A stretch of 64,000 nt of DNA from Aurelia coerulea (taxonomy: Eukaryota; Cnidaria; Scyphozoa; Semaeostomeae; Ulmaridae). The notes beneath the pieces were generated by a model. It was not told where the DNA came from. It saw nothing but the letters and a program-made list of their open reading frames with translations, and ran no database searches. Below are positions 1-9,436 of the stretch, in pieces (within the stretch, counting starts at the first letter, position 1; each line of letters begins with the position of its first letter). The position numbers and the translations under genes are program-made. Location of the stretch: assembly GCA_039566865.1 (NCBI GenBank), contig CM076948.1, forward strand, positions 12,225,001 to 12,289,000, read 5' to 3'.

Positions 1-295
1 ATTTTATTAAGATCATCTGGAAGATCGTTATCAACATACAATAAAATCTTTAGTAGAACATCATTTGAAAGATTGGTTAATCCATGTGGTCGTAATAAAC
101 AGGAAACTCCAGCGAGAAGGTCTCTTCGTAATACTTCAAAGGAAGGGCAAGGCAACAAAAAGTGTTCCGTGTCCTCAATGCCATCATTAGTTGGGCACAT
201 TAGGTTTATGGTATCTCTGAAATTATGCTTGAATTTGTGAAAATTCAATTTACTGAGACCAACCCGAAGTTGTGTAAAATAAGTTAGACCTGTTG
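1..295 (-). pseudogene. LINE (family A) C-terminal fragment, distal part
   Basis: Read on the minus strand this encodes the extreme C-terminus of a CR1/jockey-like non-LTR retrotransposon polyprotein, including a Cys/His signature (MCPTN...TEHFLL.CPSF) also present at 15.6 kb and 33.5 kb. The fragment stops exactly at the 5' end of the transposon beginning at 296 and resumes at 3434. Removing that element and one copy of its 3 bp duplication restores the frame: HDPTGL is completed across the junction. It runs off the window start. It is a dead fragment with no independent function. Confidence 0.85.
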
Positions 296-1294
296 TAGTC
301 CGGTAGTGGAAGGGGGAGTATCACCACCCAGTGAGGGAGTAAATGAGACCAGGTGCACTAGAGCAATTCGGGGGCATATATTCCAAACTTCGACGTTATT
401 CAGTCAGATAAGGGGGCGTTTACAAGATATGGGGGCATTTAACCCCTAAAAATGGGGCCAGCGCTTTCTACACGAGTATACGTGCGGACAGCCATATAAT
501 TGAATGCAACAACGTAAATCACAGATCAGAAGATCATGTCTCTCGAAATTTCATTGCATTCACCTTTGCCCCCATCTTTTGTTATGTTGCCCCAAAAAAG
601 GGGACTTTTGACAGATACTAGTAAAAATGTCTATAGATATATATTTTCTGGTCAATTCTGGGTTGTAGAATCCAAATTTGCTATTATTTTTCATGTCTGA
701 GGCAGTTTAATAGATTTGGGGGTATTTGCCCCCAATGGGGGCATTGCTTGTAGAATACTAATTGGTGCAAATGTTATATAGAATTGACTTTTCAATAGGA
801 AATGTCAATTTGGAGTAGAAATTTCACAGATTAGGTTACTACATCTGTGTGAGAAATTTTACTTAGTCTTGTCTACGTTATAGCAATGCCCCCATTCTGG
901 GGTTAAGGTTGGGATGTGATAGTCAATAAAGATCGCATGTAGTGTCATAACATCTATATGGAAAGTTGAAAGTAACTTGCATATAAGTTGCAGTTCGCCC
1001 TAAACATCAGTGTCCGAATCACTGTAGTCTGAACCTCGGTGTCTTTGCCGGAAGTTACCAAAAGCTCCGTGACATCCTCAGGGTATGGTTCTTCAATCCA
1101 ATCAATGCTCAAATCTGGGAGCTAGCCATGATACGCTGGGCTCTCAAAATCTAACATTGGTCCATGTGAATTTTCCACATGAAAGCAATATAGTTTTAAT
1201 GTCGGCTATGCTTTGCATGGCTGCTTTGGCATGGTGGAAGTAGAGATAAATCCATTATTTTGTTGTTTTTCTTAATTTTTCCCAGAAGATTTAG
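296..1294. repeat. Left inverted arm of the 296-3433 element
   Basis: This is the reverse complement of 2411-3433 with small differences. Beyond the true terminus it carries, on the minus strand, a second copy of the last third of the XPG-like gene (about 1010-1290). It includes G/C runs such as GGGGGCATT that recur through the arm. Nothing else is encoded here. Confidence 0.85.
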
Positions 1295-1321
1295 CTGCAA
1301 TTATTATATTAGAAGCACAGA

Positions 1322-1561
1322 GAGCTACCGGACACATTTCGAGAGCTAACCAAGAAAGTGATCAGAGAAATTCCAAATACCACCTATCAAAGCATTTACA
1401 TCGCATGTGATACATACAGGAAAGATTCGATAAAAGATGCAAAAAGAGACCTTCGTGGAGAAGGAGACAAATTTGTGATAAGAAGTCCTGATATTAGAAT
1501 ACCTGCTGATTTCAAAAAGTTTCTTTCCAACGGAGACAACAAAGAAAGATATTTGAGTTAA
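1322..1561 (+). pseudogene. XPG/FEN1-like nuclease remnant, N-terminal part
   Basis: The frame reads ELPDTFRELTKKVIREIPN, then YQSIYIACDTYRKDSIKDAK, and ends near IPADFKKFLSNGDNKE. This order (an Asp-containing strand, a D-x-Y...SIK segment, then a FL-N-x-x-NK motif) matches the N-terminal part of the XPG-like proteins found in cnidarian DNA transposons. A frameshift near 1548 precedes FELMEEV in another frame. Family assignment is from memory of these proteins and was not searched. Confidence 0.6.
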
Positions 1562-1593
1562 TGGAGGAAGTATCAGAGATGGTGCCAGGGAAG

Positions 1594-1832
1594 AATTGCT
1601 GGGGGGGGGGGGGGGCAAATACTCTCAGAGTGCCGACAGTGAGAAATTTTGTATGAACGAGTTCAGTTCATGTTCATTGAGATGACAACGCAGGAAAGAA
1701 ATCTGGAGGTGCAGGTTATGAAAATGCCGACATTTCGTAGAAATTCTCAAAAATTTGAGTGCCGATGGGGGGCTCAATGAAATTTTGGGGGGCCTCCTGC
1801 CCCCTAGCCCCCCCCCACCCGCTGGCGCCATA
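1594..1832. mobile_element. Short G/C-tract MITE inside the XPG-like gene
   Basis: A 239 bp segment breaks the XPG-like gene. It is flanked by a 9 bp imperfect repeat (CCAGGGAAG at 1585-1593, CCTGGGAAG at 1833-1841). It begins with a G tract and ends with a C tract (CCCCCCCCCACCCGCTGG), giving imperfect inverted ends. Coding homology resumes immediately afterwards. Non-autonomous; superfamily unknown. Confidence 0.55.
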
Positions 1833-1841
1833 CCTGGGAAG

Positions 1842-2165
1842 TATGGGTTGAAAGTGGAGCTGAAATTGGAGAACGTATCACCCATGTAGCTAGAGGAGGG
1901 CACTGTCGAAGAATATCTAGAGATGTTAACTACAATGTTGCTGGATTGATCACAGATCATGAAGAAGTGGATGCAAAGATTGCATATCTTGCAAAGCACG
2001 CCAAAGATGAGTTTGGGGAAGACACTGTATGTGTTTTAAGGTCATCCTCGGGAGATACTGATATTCCAGTAATTCTTCTTGCGATGCCATTCAATCTTCA
2101 TGTCCTAGTTGACAATGGAACGGGAAAAAATCGAAATTTCCTCGACTTGAGAAATCTGACCTGAC
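1842..2165 (+). pseudogene. XPG-like nuclease remnant, catalytic middle part
   Basis: The frame reads VWVESGAEIGERITHVARGG, then TDHEEVDAKIAYLAKHAKDE, then SSGDTDIPVILLA. A HEExD element followed by a G-D-T-D-I strand is the typical acidic core of the XPG-like nucleases carried by these transposons; the Glu/Asp residues would ligate metal ions. A V-D-N-G-T-G-K-N-R segment follows. The reading frame closes at 2162-2164. It lies between the N-terminal piece and the C-terminal piece at 2317. Confidence 0.6.
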
Positions 2166-2316
2166 TGACATCCAAAAAAGGGCACTACTGGGAATGCACG
2201 CCTTTTCAGGTAATGACTATGTGTCTAGTATGCTTCGCAAAGGCAAGCAACTTTGCTGGAAACACGTACAAGATAACGACATATTTCTAAAGCTATTTAG
2301 CAGTTAGGGAACAGAA

Positions 2317-2733
2317 ATGCATTTGAATGATGATCAGCTGTGTGACCTTAAAAAGTTCATCTGCGCGATATGTGGGGAAAAGCGGCTGAATTCGGTAAAT
2401 GACGCTAGGAGAAAGATTTTCTGGGAAAAAAATGAGAAAAACAAAAAAATAGCGGAATTATCTCTACTTCCACCAAGTCAAAGCAGCCTTGCAAAGCATA
2501 GTCGACGTTCAAACTATATTGCTTTCATGTGGAAAAATTCACATGGACCAATGATAGATTTTGAGAGCCCAACGTATCATGGCTAGCTTCCAGATCTGAA
2601 CATTGACTGGATTGAAGAAGCATACCCTGAGAAAGTCACGGAGCTTTTGGTAACTTCAGGCAATGACACCGAGGTTTCTGATTTTCCCATAGATGATTCA
2701 TCAGACTACAGTGATTCGGACACTGACATTTAG
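2317..2733 (+). pseudogene. XPG-like protein remnant, C-terminal part
   Basis: This encodes an LKKFICAICGEKRLNSVND segment, then SLLPPSQSSLAKHSRRSNYI and FMWKNSHGP, patterns typical of the C-terminal region of the same transposon protein. A TAG at 2584-2586 replaces the Trp expected after His-Gly. After it the frame continues (LNIDWIEEAYPEKVTELL, then an Asp/Ser-rich acidic tail) to a natural stop at 2731-2733. The part from about 2411 onward is duplicated in inverse orientation in the left arm. Confidence 0.6.
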
Positions 2734-3433
2734 AGCAAACTGCAACTTATATGCAAGTTACATTCGACTTCCATATAGGTTTTATGACACTGCATACAAT
2801 CTTTATGACTATCACATTCCAACCTTAACCCCAGAATGGGTGCATTGCTATAACGTAAACAAGACAAAGTAAATTTCTCACAAAAATTCAGTAACCTAAT
2901 CTGTGAAATTTTTACTCCAAATTGATATTTTCTATTGAAAAGTCAACTCTATATAGCATTTGCACCAAATAGAATTCTACAAGCAATGCCCCCATTGGGG
3001 GCAAATACCCCCAAATCTATTAAACTGCCTCAGACATGAAAAATAATAGCAAATTTGGATTCTACAACCCAGAATTGACCAGAAAATATATATCTATAGA
3101 CATTTTTACTAGTATCTGTCAAAAGTCCCCTTTTTGGGGGCAACATAACAAAAGATGGGGGCAAGGGTGAATGCAATGAAATTTCGAGAGACATGATCTT
3201 CTGATCTGTGATTTACGTTGTTGCATTCAATTATATGGCTGTCCGCACGTATTCTCGTGTAGAAAGCGTTAGCCCCATTTTTGGGGGTAAATGCCCCCAT
3301 ATTTTGTAAACGCCCCCTTAACAGACTGAATAACATCAAAATTTGGAATCTACGCCCCCGAATTGCTCTAGTGCACCTGGTCTCATTTACTCCCTCTCTG
3401 GGTGGTGATACTCCCCCTTCCACTACCGGACTA
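2411..3433. repeat. Right inverted arm of the 296-3433 element
   Basis: This pairs with 296-1294. The outer end reads CTCCCCCTTCCACTACCGGA then CTA. The arm contains the 3' end of the XPG-like gene and about 700 bp of non-coding sequence after its stop at 2733. Confidence 0.85.
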
Positions 3434-3893
3434 TTGGGTCGTGTATCCTGAAAATTGATTTTGGCAGGGGGCGAATTTTGGATAGCAGCTTTGTCTTGAA
3501 TGCAGCAATGGAAGGAGCAAGTCTAATTTCTGGATCCAGCTTGTTCTATTCTGAAAGGCAATGAGGATAGAAGCTAGATTGGAATTTTTCTGTCCTTGCC
3601 CTTACTCGCCCAATAAAATCCTGCTTGCAAGGAAAGTATCATGACTGCCGTTGTGGTGGGATTGGATCTGTAGTATAGTCAGGAGCTAGGTTATTTATTA
3701 ACTTGTAGAACAGAGTAAGGCGTCTGCTCCACTGACGGGAACTTAGCGATTCCCAGCCAAGCTCTGGATACAGCTTCTCTCTCGACGAACCCTTCCATGT
3801 TCCTGAAACAGCAAGAGCAGGAAAATACTGAACGGACTCTAACTTCTCCATGACATTTGGCAAAGTTATATTGCCACTAAATTCACAAAACAA
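3434..3893 (-). pseudogene. LINE (family A) C-terminal fragment, proximal part
   Basis: On the minus strand this reads CEFSGNITLPNVMEKLESVQ, GTWKGSSREKLYPELGWES and RRLTLFYKLINNLAP, the post-RT domain of family A. It lines up with 15050-15500 and 39080-39290. The remainder of the protein is the fragment at 1-295, so together they form one copy interrupted by the DNA transposon. The homology ends abruptly near 3893, and the minus-strand ORF continuing to 4172 is not LINE-like. Confidence 0.85.
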
Positions 3894-3899
3894 AGAAAG

Positions 3900-4200
3900 A
3901 AGAAGACAGTCTAGATTCATTTTACAGACAACAACTAAGAAAGGTATACTCAATGTGCAATTCTCTGCACACATTAGCAATGCATAAGTGTATAAGCAAA
4001 CAGGTGAAGAAGTGCTATCTTTGGAAATTCTGCAAAATACATGGAAACTTTTTGGACATGTTCCCGGAATTACCAGCACAGAAAGCAATGAACTGTTATT
4101 TTGAGAAATCGTATTCACAGAAATTCCTGGAAGGCGAATTACTACACTGCCAAATTCGCTACACAACGACATTGTACTACATTGTATGTATGATGTATTG
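3900..4200 (+). pseudogene. Possible LINE tail fragment (post-RT region)
   Basis: In alternating frames the plus strand reads a W-K-F/L-F-G-H-V-like phrase, then PAQKAMNCYFEKSYSQKFLE and a TTLPN...HND-like ending. This resembles the tail after the RT domain in RTE-like or related LINEs, where a GHV...MP...PA motif is common. At least two frameshifts are needed. The evidence is a pattern only. Confidence 0.3.
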
Positions 4201-4221
4201 ACAATGGCATTGTATCATCCA

Positions 4222-4470
4222 AGATGGCGTTCCTGTTACTAGAAAGTACTATTCTCCTTTTAATCGTGTTTGCATTCAAAAACACAGCTTTACTACCTCC
4301 TCTGCATTATAGATGATTACAGCAAATGGGAGCTGAAAGAGACATTCATATACTCATCGCTCTGGACAAATAAGGAAATCTATCTATTTTGGCTTAGACC
4401 ACATCGTCGGGGACTCGTGACAATGCTGCTACTCGTTGTAGGAGATATTGAAACCTGTCCAGGGCCAGTA
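4222..4470 (+). pseudogene. Family C leader with degenerate 2A-like motif
   Basis: The ATG at 4222 sits in CCAAGATGGCG and opens MAFLLLESTILLLIVFAF, a very hydrophobic start. After a frameshift the reading ends LLLVVGDIETCPGPV at about 4429-4473. Functional 2A peptides end D-V/I-E-x-N-P-G-P; here Asn is Cys, so ribosome skipping is probably lost. 2A motifs just upstream of the endonuclease are known in APE-type LINEs of several invertebrates. A perfect version occurs at 47.87 kb. Confidence 0.6.
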
Positions 4471-4479
4471 TAAAGAAAA

Positions 4480-4645
4480 ACTTGTCTCGGCTGTCACAAA
4501 ACCATTCGAAAGAATCAAAGATGATCTAAATGTATTGATTGTAATAAGACCTTGCATCTAAAATGCCTTGCCGAAATTCTCAATGTATCGGCTATTGGCC
4601 TAAAATGTCAGACATGTTTACTTGAAAGAACTTGAACGCCATGGA
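4480..4645 (+). pseudogene. PHD-like zinc finger remnant of family C LINE
   Basis: After the 2A-like motif and an in-frame stop, the reading gives C-L-G-C-H-K-T-I-R-K, then S-K-C-I-D-C-N-K-T-L-H-L-K-C-L and L-K-C-Q-T-C. The spacing C-x2-C ... C-x2-C-x4-H-x2-C ... C-x2-C fits a PHD-like finger, common at the N-terminus of CR1-type ORF2 proteins. One further stop interrupts it. Confidence 0.55.
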
Positions 4646-4719
4646 CAGGCTGCACGAGATGCTGATGACTCAGGGACTGAAAGCGAATGTTTTACAGAGT
4701 CTAAATCATATGTCAAAAC

Positions 4720-5183
4720 GAGACGGTTGAAGATTTTTCACCAAAATGTCTGTGGTCTGGTTAGAGTTCATGATCAACTAAAGATTTTGCTACATGAAGT
4801 ACAGGGTATTGACTTGTTTGGAATCAGCGAGGGTCATTTAAATCCAAAGATATCAAACGAGGAATTAAAGATACCTGGTTACAAGCTACACAGACTTGAT
4901 TGAAAGAATGGACCTGGAGGGGGTGGAGCAGTGTATGCGAAAGAAAATATGAGTTTCGACAGAAGGCATGATCTGGAGGTAGAAAGTATCGATATTGCTA
5001 GGCTGGCTTGAAATAACTGTGAGAAATTTGAGATCGTTGTTAGTCGGAATTCTTTACCGCCCTCCTGATACGTCTAACTATTTTAATGAGGATAAATTGT
5101 AATTATCTGAAAGATCTAAAAGATGCAGACCATAAATGCATAAAGAAAATTGTAGCTGGTTATGGAGTTAAGCAGCAGATTAA
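4720..5183 (+). pseudogene. APE endonuclease N-terminal part, family C LINE
   Basis: The reading gives LKIFHQNVCGLVRVHDQLKI, GIDLFGISEGHLNP and PGYKLHRLD, typical of the N-terminal half of APE-like LINE endonucleases: the Asn in HQN, and Glu in a phrase usually written as ETxLxP. A G-G-G-A-V-Y-A segment and an L-Y-R-P-P-D-T-S-N phrase follow in shifted frames. The fragment is cut by the insertion starting at 5184. Confidence 0.75.
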
Positions 5184-6068
5184 CCCTATTCGTACTGGGG
5201 GGGGGGCGTTTTTGCCCCCCCCCCTACCAGTTTTTGCTGCGTTACGCTAAAACGACAAGAGATATAACCACCAGTTTTGGTGACTTTTACTCAAATTTCA
5301 TAGGCAATTAAATTCTTAACATTTCATTGTTCTACCTCTGATCATGTGACCACAGTAATACCATATTCGGAGAGTAGTCATCAACAAAAAGCTTAAAGTG
5401 TCCGTAGTTTTCGTGTCGTTTGCCTGATCGATCTCAAACATGCACCATTCGATTGCATTTGATGAGTACTTTCATTTGATATATAAATTTTTCATATTTG
5501 CTTATGTCAGCAAAATTTGATATCTATGACGTCATTCACATTTATGACGTCATTTCTCTAATAAAGAAGTGTAAAATATAAATTGTTTAGTTTAATTTGC
5601 TTTATCTTATTAATTCGATTCATTTTGAGTCTATATTTACCAGATAAAATGACAGGACTGGCAAAAACCTGCGATGAAAGTAAATGCATGCAACAAAAGG
5701 CTAATTTAAGGCTAATTGTGCTAAAAATAGAAACTAAAGATTTTTCAAAAAGTATATATTTTTGAACTATGACATGTTTCCTACTATTTGAAACAAATTT
5801 GGAATAAATCGGTTGAGTGGTTGATTAAATAGAATATTTCTGGTTAAGAAGGTATAAATTTGCCAATTTTTCCCCGTTTTTCGGTTGCCTAGCAACGAAT
5901 CACGTGACTTATTAATTTTCATTTATATTTGAATAGCCAATTGTCTAAAGAACAATGGGGGTAAGTCTAATTGTTATATCTTTTGTTGTTTTGGAGAAAA
6001 AGAGGGGGGGGGCCAAAAGCGCCCCCCCCAGTACGAAGTACCTAAAAAATCGCCCAGTACAGATAGGG
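5184..6068. mobile_element. piggyBac-like MITE, TTAA target
   Basis: The 885 bp segment has ends CCCTATTCGTACTGGG and CCCAGTACAGATAGGG, flanked by TTAA at 5180-5183 and 6069-6072. CCC termini with TTAA duplication are the hallmark of the piggyBac group. Interior is AT-rich without convincing coding content; poly-G/poly-C runs lie next to both ends, and two TGACGTCAT boxes flank the middle. A related inverted copy is at 40384-41146. Excision restores the LINE frame across K-Q-Q-I-K-E-P. Confidence 0.8.
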
Positions 6069-6087
6069 TTAAGGAACCCACACGAAT

Positions 6088-6409
6088 TTTGTATGGTGAT
6101 ATAAGGTTACCTTTTGAGTCAAATAAAACAATCACTAAAGCAACACTAGAGTTAATTGAATCATCAAAGAGATTTTCTTAAATCATTTCAGTGAAATTTT
6201 CGTCTCCTCCCCCCATCTTTGTATCATTTTATTTTGTTTCGTGGTAGCTTTAGTTTATGCTGTAGTTTAGTTAATTATTTTCATGTAAATGCTTTATGTT
6301 ATTTGTTAAAGCTACGGGGTGGCAATTTATTCTCATTCTGCCTGTGGTATCGTCCTGTAACCATGTTCTGTTATTGTAAAATTTTAGATTGATATATAAA
6401 AAGGAAAAA
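6088..6409 (+). mobile_element. 5'-truncated LINE 3' end with 13 bp TSD
   Basis: This insert is flanked by AACCCACACGAAT at 6075-6087 and 6410-6422. It begins with a short coding tail (KTITKATLELIESSKRF), which resembles the C-terminus ending ...HYIHATGRF of family A, then has about 230 bp of 3' UTR and ends in an A-rich tail (ATATAAAAAGGAAAAA). That tail resembles the end of family A near 36.15 kb. This is a classic target-primed reverse transcription product. Confidence 0.75.
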
Positions 6410-6422
6410 AACCCACACGAAT

Positions 6423-6852
6423 AGCATCCGAAACTAGTACCTTGATTGATATAATTGCCTCCACCCATCCAGGGAATGTGAAATCATCTGTTGTCCTTAC
6501 ATCGTCTTTCAGTGATAGGAAAATGAATTGTCAACGAACAAAACGAAGCAAAACTGTATCCAGAAACTTCAGAAAATACTGCCATGAGACCTTTCAGAAA
6601 GACCTTGGGATGGTTTCATGGAACAAAATGACGTAAATGGTTGCTGAAAGATATTCAGAGACTGTTTCCTGAAAGTTTTAAATCGGCATGCCCCTCTCGT
6701 TCAGAGAACTAAAAGGAACGAGATCTTCCTTGGCTGGACAATGAGATCAAAAGGGCAATTCATGAAAGGGAATACCATCATCGCAAAGCCAAACAAACTG
6801 GAAGTGAATAGCATTAGTCAACATACAAAAGGAAAAGAAATACCGTCACATC
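6423..6852 (+). pseudogene. APE endonuclease C-terminus and linker, family C LINE
   Basis: The reading LIDIIASTHPGNVKSS followed by SFSD (family usual: S-x-S-D-H) is the C-terminal part of the APE endonuclease. The linker follows: SKTVSRNFRKYCHETFQKDL, then WLDNEIKRAIHEREYHHRKA in a shifted frame. It ends at KYRHI where the foldback element enters; 6844-6852 is its target duplication. Confidence 0.75.
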
Positions 6853-8544
6853 AAGATAAGGCTCAAATCCTTACTGGTTGCCAGAGCATGCGGAAATCAT
6901 CCAATTTCATGCTTGTCAGCCAATGAGATCACCGCTTTCTAGCCCCTGGAGACAAAATCGGTCGTTTGAGGTAAATTTTCTAGTACCCTCACTAAAACTG
7001 AAATGGATGCTAAAATATGTCAGTTATTTGCAATTTTTTTTAATAAATCAGTTGTGGGGATGTCCGTCCAGAGTTGTTTACATGTTTAGGCACACAGCTT
7101 GTTTGGGGCCGGAGCTGCGTTCATTTTCCGGTCGAAGAATATTAACCTTCGTTGAAATATCTATAGAAATCGCTACAATTGTGATATAAAGATAAGAATT
7201 TCAGCGATTATGCATGCTGACCTGAGCAATAACCAAAACTCTTTCACTGCTATCATATCTCAAAATTGGAGGCAATTTCTAATGATTTCTGGTAGAGACA
7301 TCATTTGGGCCTAAGCTGTTTCTCGCTTAAAACTCAATTCCATTGCGCCTAAAAAGTTATGGTAAAATTCTTGAGCTAGATAATGCACTTACCCATGACT
7401 CAGACACAAGTTTGACTTCGTTTGCATTTTTTACTTTGTCAAATTTTTGTAAGAAACAACCAGTTGTGGGCGAATTGCAAAAACTTTCCTCGGTCCATAT
7501 TTTTCTCTACACAGTTTCTCCGCTTCAAACAACGAATAGTGAACTTTGACATTGTATCATAAAAGTCTTGCATCACATAACATTCCTTTGAACGATTCCA
7601 TGCGCTTTAGCGAGGCACTCGTGAATTGTATTCACGCATTTCGTTATTTTCGTTCTTATTTCAATCAATGCAAAACATAAAAAGAACAAAATCGTATTTT
7701 GGGTTCGCTACAAAAGATACCCGGTTTTGCTCTTTTGTTTGTTTGCATTGAATGATTGAATCAAATGCGTGAAAACAATTCCAAGTGCCTCGCTAAAGCG
7801 CATGGACTCGTTCTATAGGAATGTTTTGTGATGCAAGACTTTTATGATACAAAGTTCACTGTTTTTTGTTTGAAGCGGAGAGACTGTGCAGAGAAAAATA
7901 TGGACCGAGGAAAGTTTTTGCTATTCGCCCACAACTGGTCGTTTTTTATAAAAAATTGCTAATGTGAAAAAGGCAAACGAAGTCAAACTGGTGCCTGAGT
8001 CATGGGTAAGTGCCTTATTTAGCTCAAGAATTTTACCATAACTTTTTAAATGCAATGGAATGAGTTTTAAGCGAGAAGCAGCTTAGGCCCAAATGATGTC
8101 TCTACCAGAAATCATTAGAAATTGCCTCCAATTTTGAGATATGATGACAGTGAAGGAGTTTGGGTTATTGCTCAGGTCAGCATGCATAATTGCTGAAATT
8201 CTTATCTATATATCTCATTTGTAGCGATTTCTATAGATATTTCAACGAAGGTCAATATTCTTCGACCGGAAAATGAACGCAGCTCCGGCCCCAAACAAGC
8301 TATGTGCCTAAACATGTAAACAACTCTGGACGGACATCCCCACAACTGATTTATTAAAAAAAATTGCAAATAACTGAAGTATTTTAGCATCCATTTCAGT
8401 TTTAGTGAGGGTACTAGAAAATTTACCTCAAACGACCGATTTTGTCTCCAGGGGCTAAAAAGCGGTGATCTCATTGGCTGACAAGCATGAAATTGGATGA
8501 TTTCCGCATGCTCTGGCAACCAGTAAGGATTTGAGCCTTATCTT
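6853..8544. mobile_element. Foldback element with 9 bp TSD, MULE-like
   Basis: The 1692 bp element is almost entirely two inverted arms (about 6853-7690 and 7710-8544) around a short loop. It starts AAGATAAGGCTCAAATCC and ends with the inverse, flanked by CGTCACATC at 6844-6852 and 8545-8553. A 9 bp TSD with long TIRs suggests the Mutator/MULE group. Matching ORFs on opposite strands in the two arms are consequences of the palindrome, not genes. Precise removal restores KYRHIYDKDKK in the LINE. Confidence 0.85.
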
Positions 8545-9137
8545 CGTCACATCTATGATAAGGACAAAAAAGCCCATATATCATAAGGCACTGATTCAAG
8601 AAAACAAATCTGATCCTAAGGGGTTTTGGAAGGCGATGAAGAAATGTCTACCTGACAAAACATGCCAACAAAGGTGTCGTTCATTCAATATAGATTTAAC
8701 TGTGACAACAGATAAAAAAGAAATTGCAAATGGTTTCAACTGATTCTTTGCAAGCGTAGCTGCAAAACTTCGAGCTGCCTTGCCAACCTCAAGATTTTGA
8801 TGGTAACAGACATCAAGTAAATCCCCTTAACAAGAGGTTTCGCTTCAAACCAATAACAAAAGGCGAAATTTTGAAAGTACTCATGTCTTTAAAAAGGTCA
8901 AAATCTCCTGGAATAGATAACATTCCTCCAGGAACCGTGAAAGATGCAGCAAGTGTAATAATCCCTCCTCTCCTCCACATCATAAATCTCTCTTTGGCAA
9001 CATCAACCATCCCTCAGGAATGGAAAATAGCACGATGTGTTCCAATCTTTTAGAGTGGAAATGCAAAGGAATTCGGCAACTACAGACCAATCTCAGTACT
9101 GCCTGTTTTTCAAAAATTTTGGAAAGGACAATGATTT
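8545..9137 (+). pseudogene. Linker and RT N-terminus, family C LINE
   Basis: The segment encodes SKALIQENKSDPKGFWKAMK (with an alanine-to-tyrosine-like change from codon drift), then EIANGFN, and in another frame the RT start LKRSKSPGIDNIPPGTVKDA...PQEWKIARCVPIF and G-N-Y-R-P-I-S-V-L-P. These correspond to RT blocks 0-2 of CR1-type elements. A stop at 9051 and frameshifts break it, and the next insertion cuts it near 9137. Confidence 0.8.
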
Positions 9138-9430
9138 AACGAAGGTCAATATTTGTCGACCGGAAAATGAATACAATTTCGACTCCAAATGAGATATTTG
9201 TCCACGCACGCTACAAACTGCAGAGGGGCATCCCTTCTACCGATTTTTCAAAAAAAATGCCATGTAATTATTGTAGCTTAGTAGCCATTTCAATTTTCGT
9301 GAGGGTACTCAAGAATTCCCTTCGAACGACCAATTTGATATCACGTGGTTAGAAAGAGGCGATTTGATTGGCTGAGCACCGTGAAATTGGATGATTTCCG
9401 CGTGCTTCAGCAACCAGTAAGGATTTGAAC
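9138..9430. mobile_element. Solo arm related to the 6853-8544 foldback
   Basis: About 290 bp resembles the right arm of the foldback element (8239-8537): ACGAAGGTCAATATTTGTCG, CTCCAAATGAGATATTTG-type divergence in the middle, then CCAGTAAGGATTTGA at the end. It splits the RT of family C between the NYRPISVLP block and the next palm motifs. No clear TSD is visible, and identity is lower than between the two arms of the complete copy, so it is an older insertion or a partly deleted element. Confidence 0.6.
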
Positions 9431-9436
9431 TGTATG

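Larger units (their letters stand above)
296..3433. mobile_element. DNA transposon with TAGTCC termini and XPG-like gene remnant
   Basis: The element starts TAGTCCGGTAGTGGAAGGGG and ends with the inverse complement, flanked by a 3 bp duplication TTG (293-295 and 3434-3436). The inverted arms are very long, about 1 kb each (296-1294 against 2411-3433), and include the end of the internal gene, so the element is a partial inverted duplication. The internal gene is XPG/FEN1-nuclease-like. Academ-type transposons are known to have 3-4 bp TSDs, and some encode an XPG domain, so AcademX-like is my inferred assignment. A copy with related ends lies at 36169-39691. Non-functional: the gene is frameshifted and carries a stop. 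Confidence 0.8.

Noticed and set aside
3893..4172. N-terminal half of the 177-codon minus ORF at 3639-4172.
   Set aside because: LINE homology stops near 3893; the upstream 90 codons are open by chance and overlap a plus-strand LINE-tail-like pattern.
6878..8519. Identical 100-codon ORFs on opposite strands (6878-7189 plus, 8202-8519 minus).
   Set aside because: They are mirror images created by the palindromic foldback arms; no codon-level conservation or family motif.
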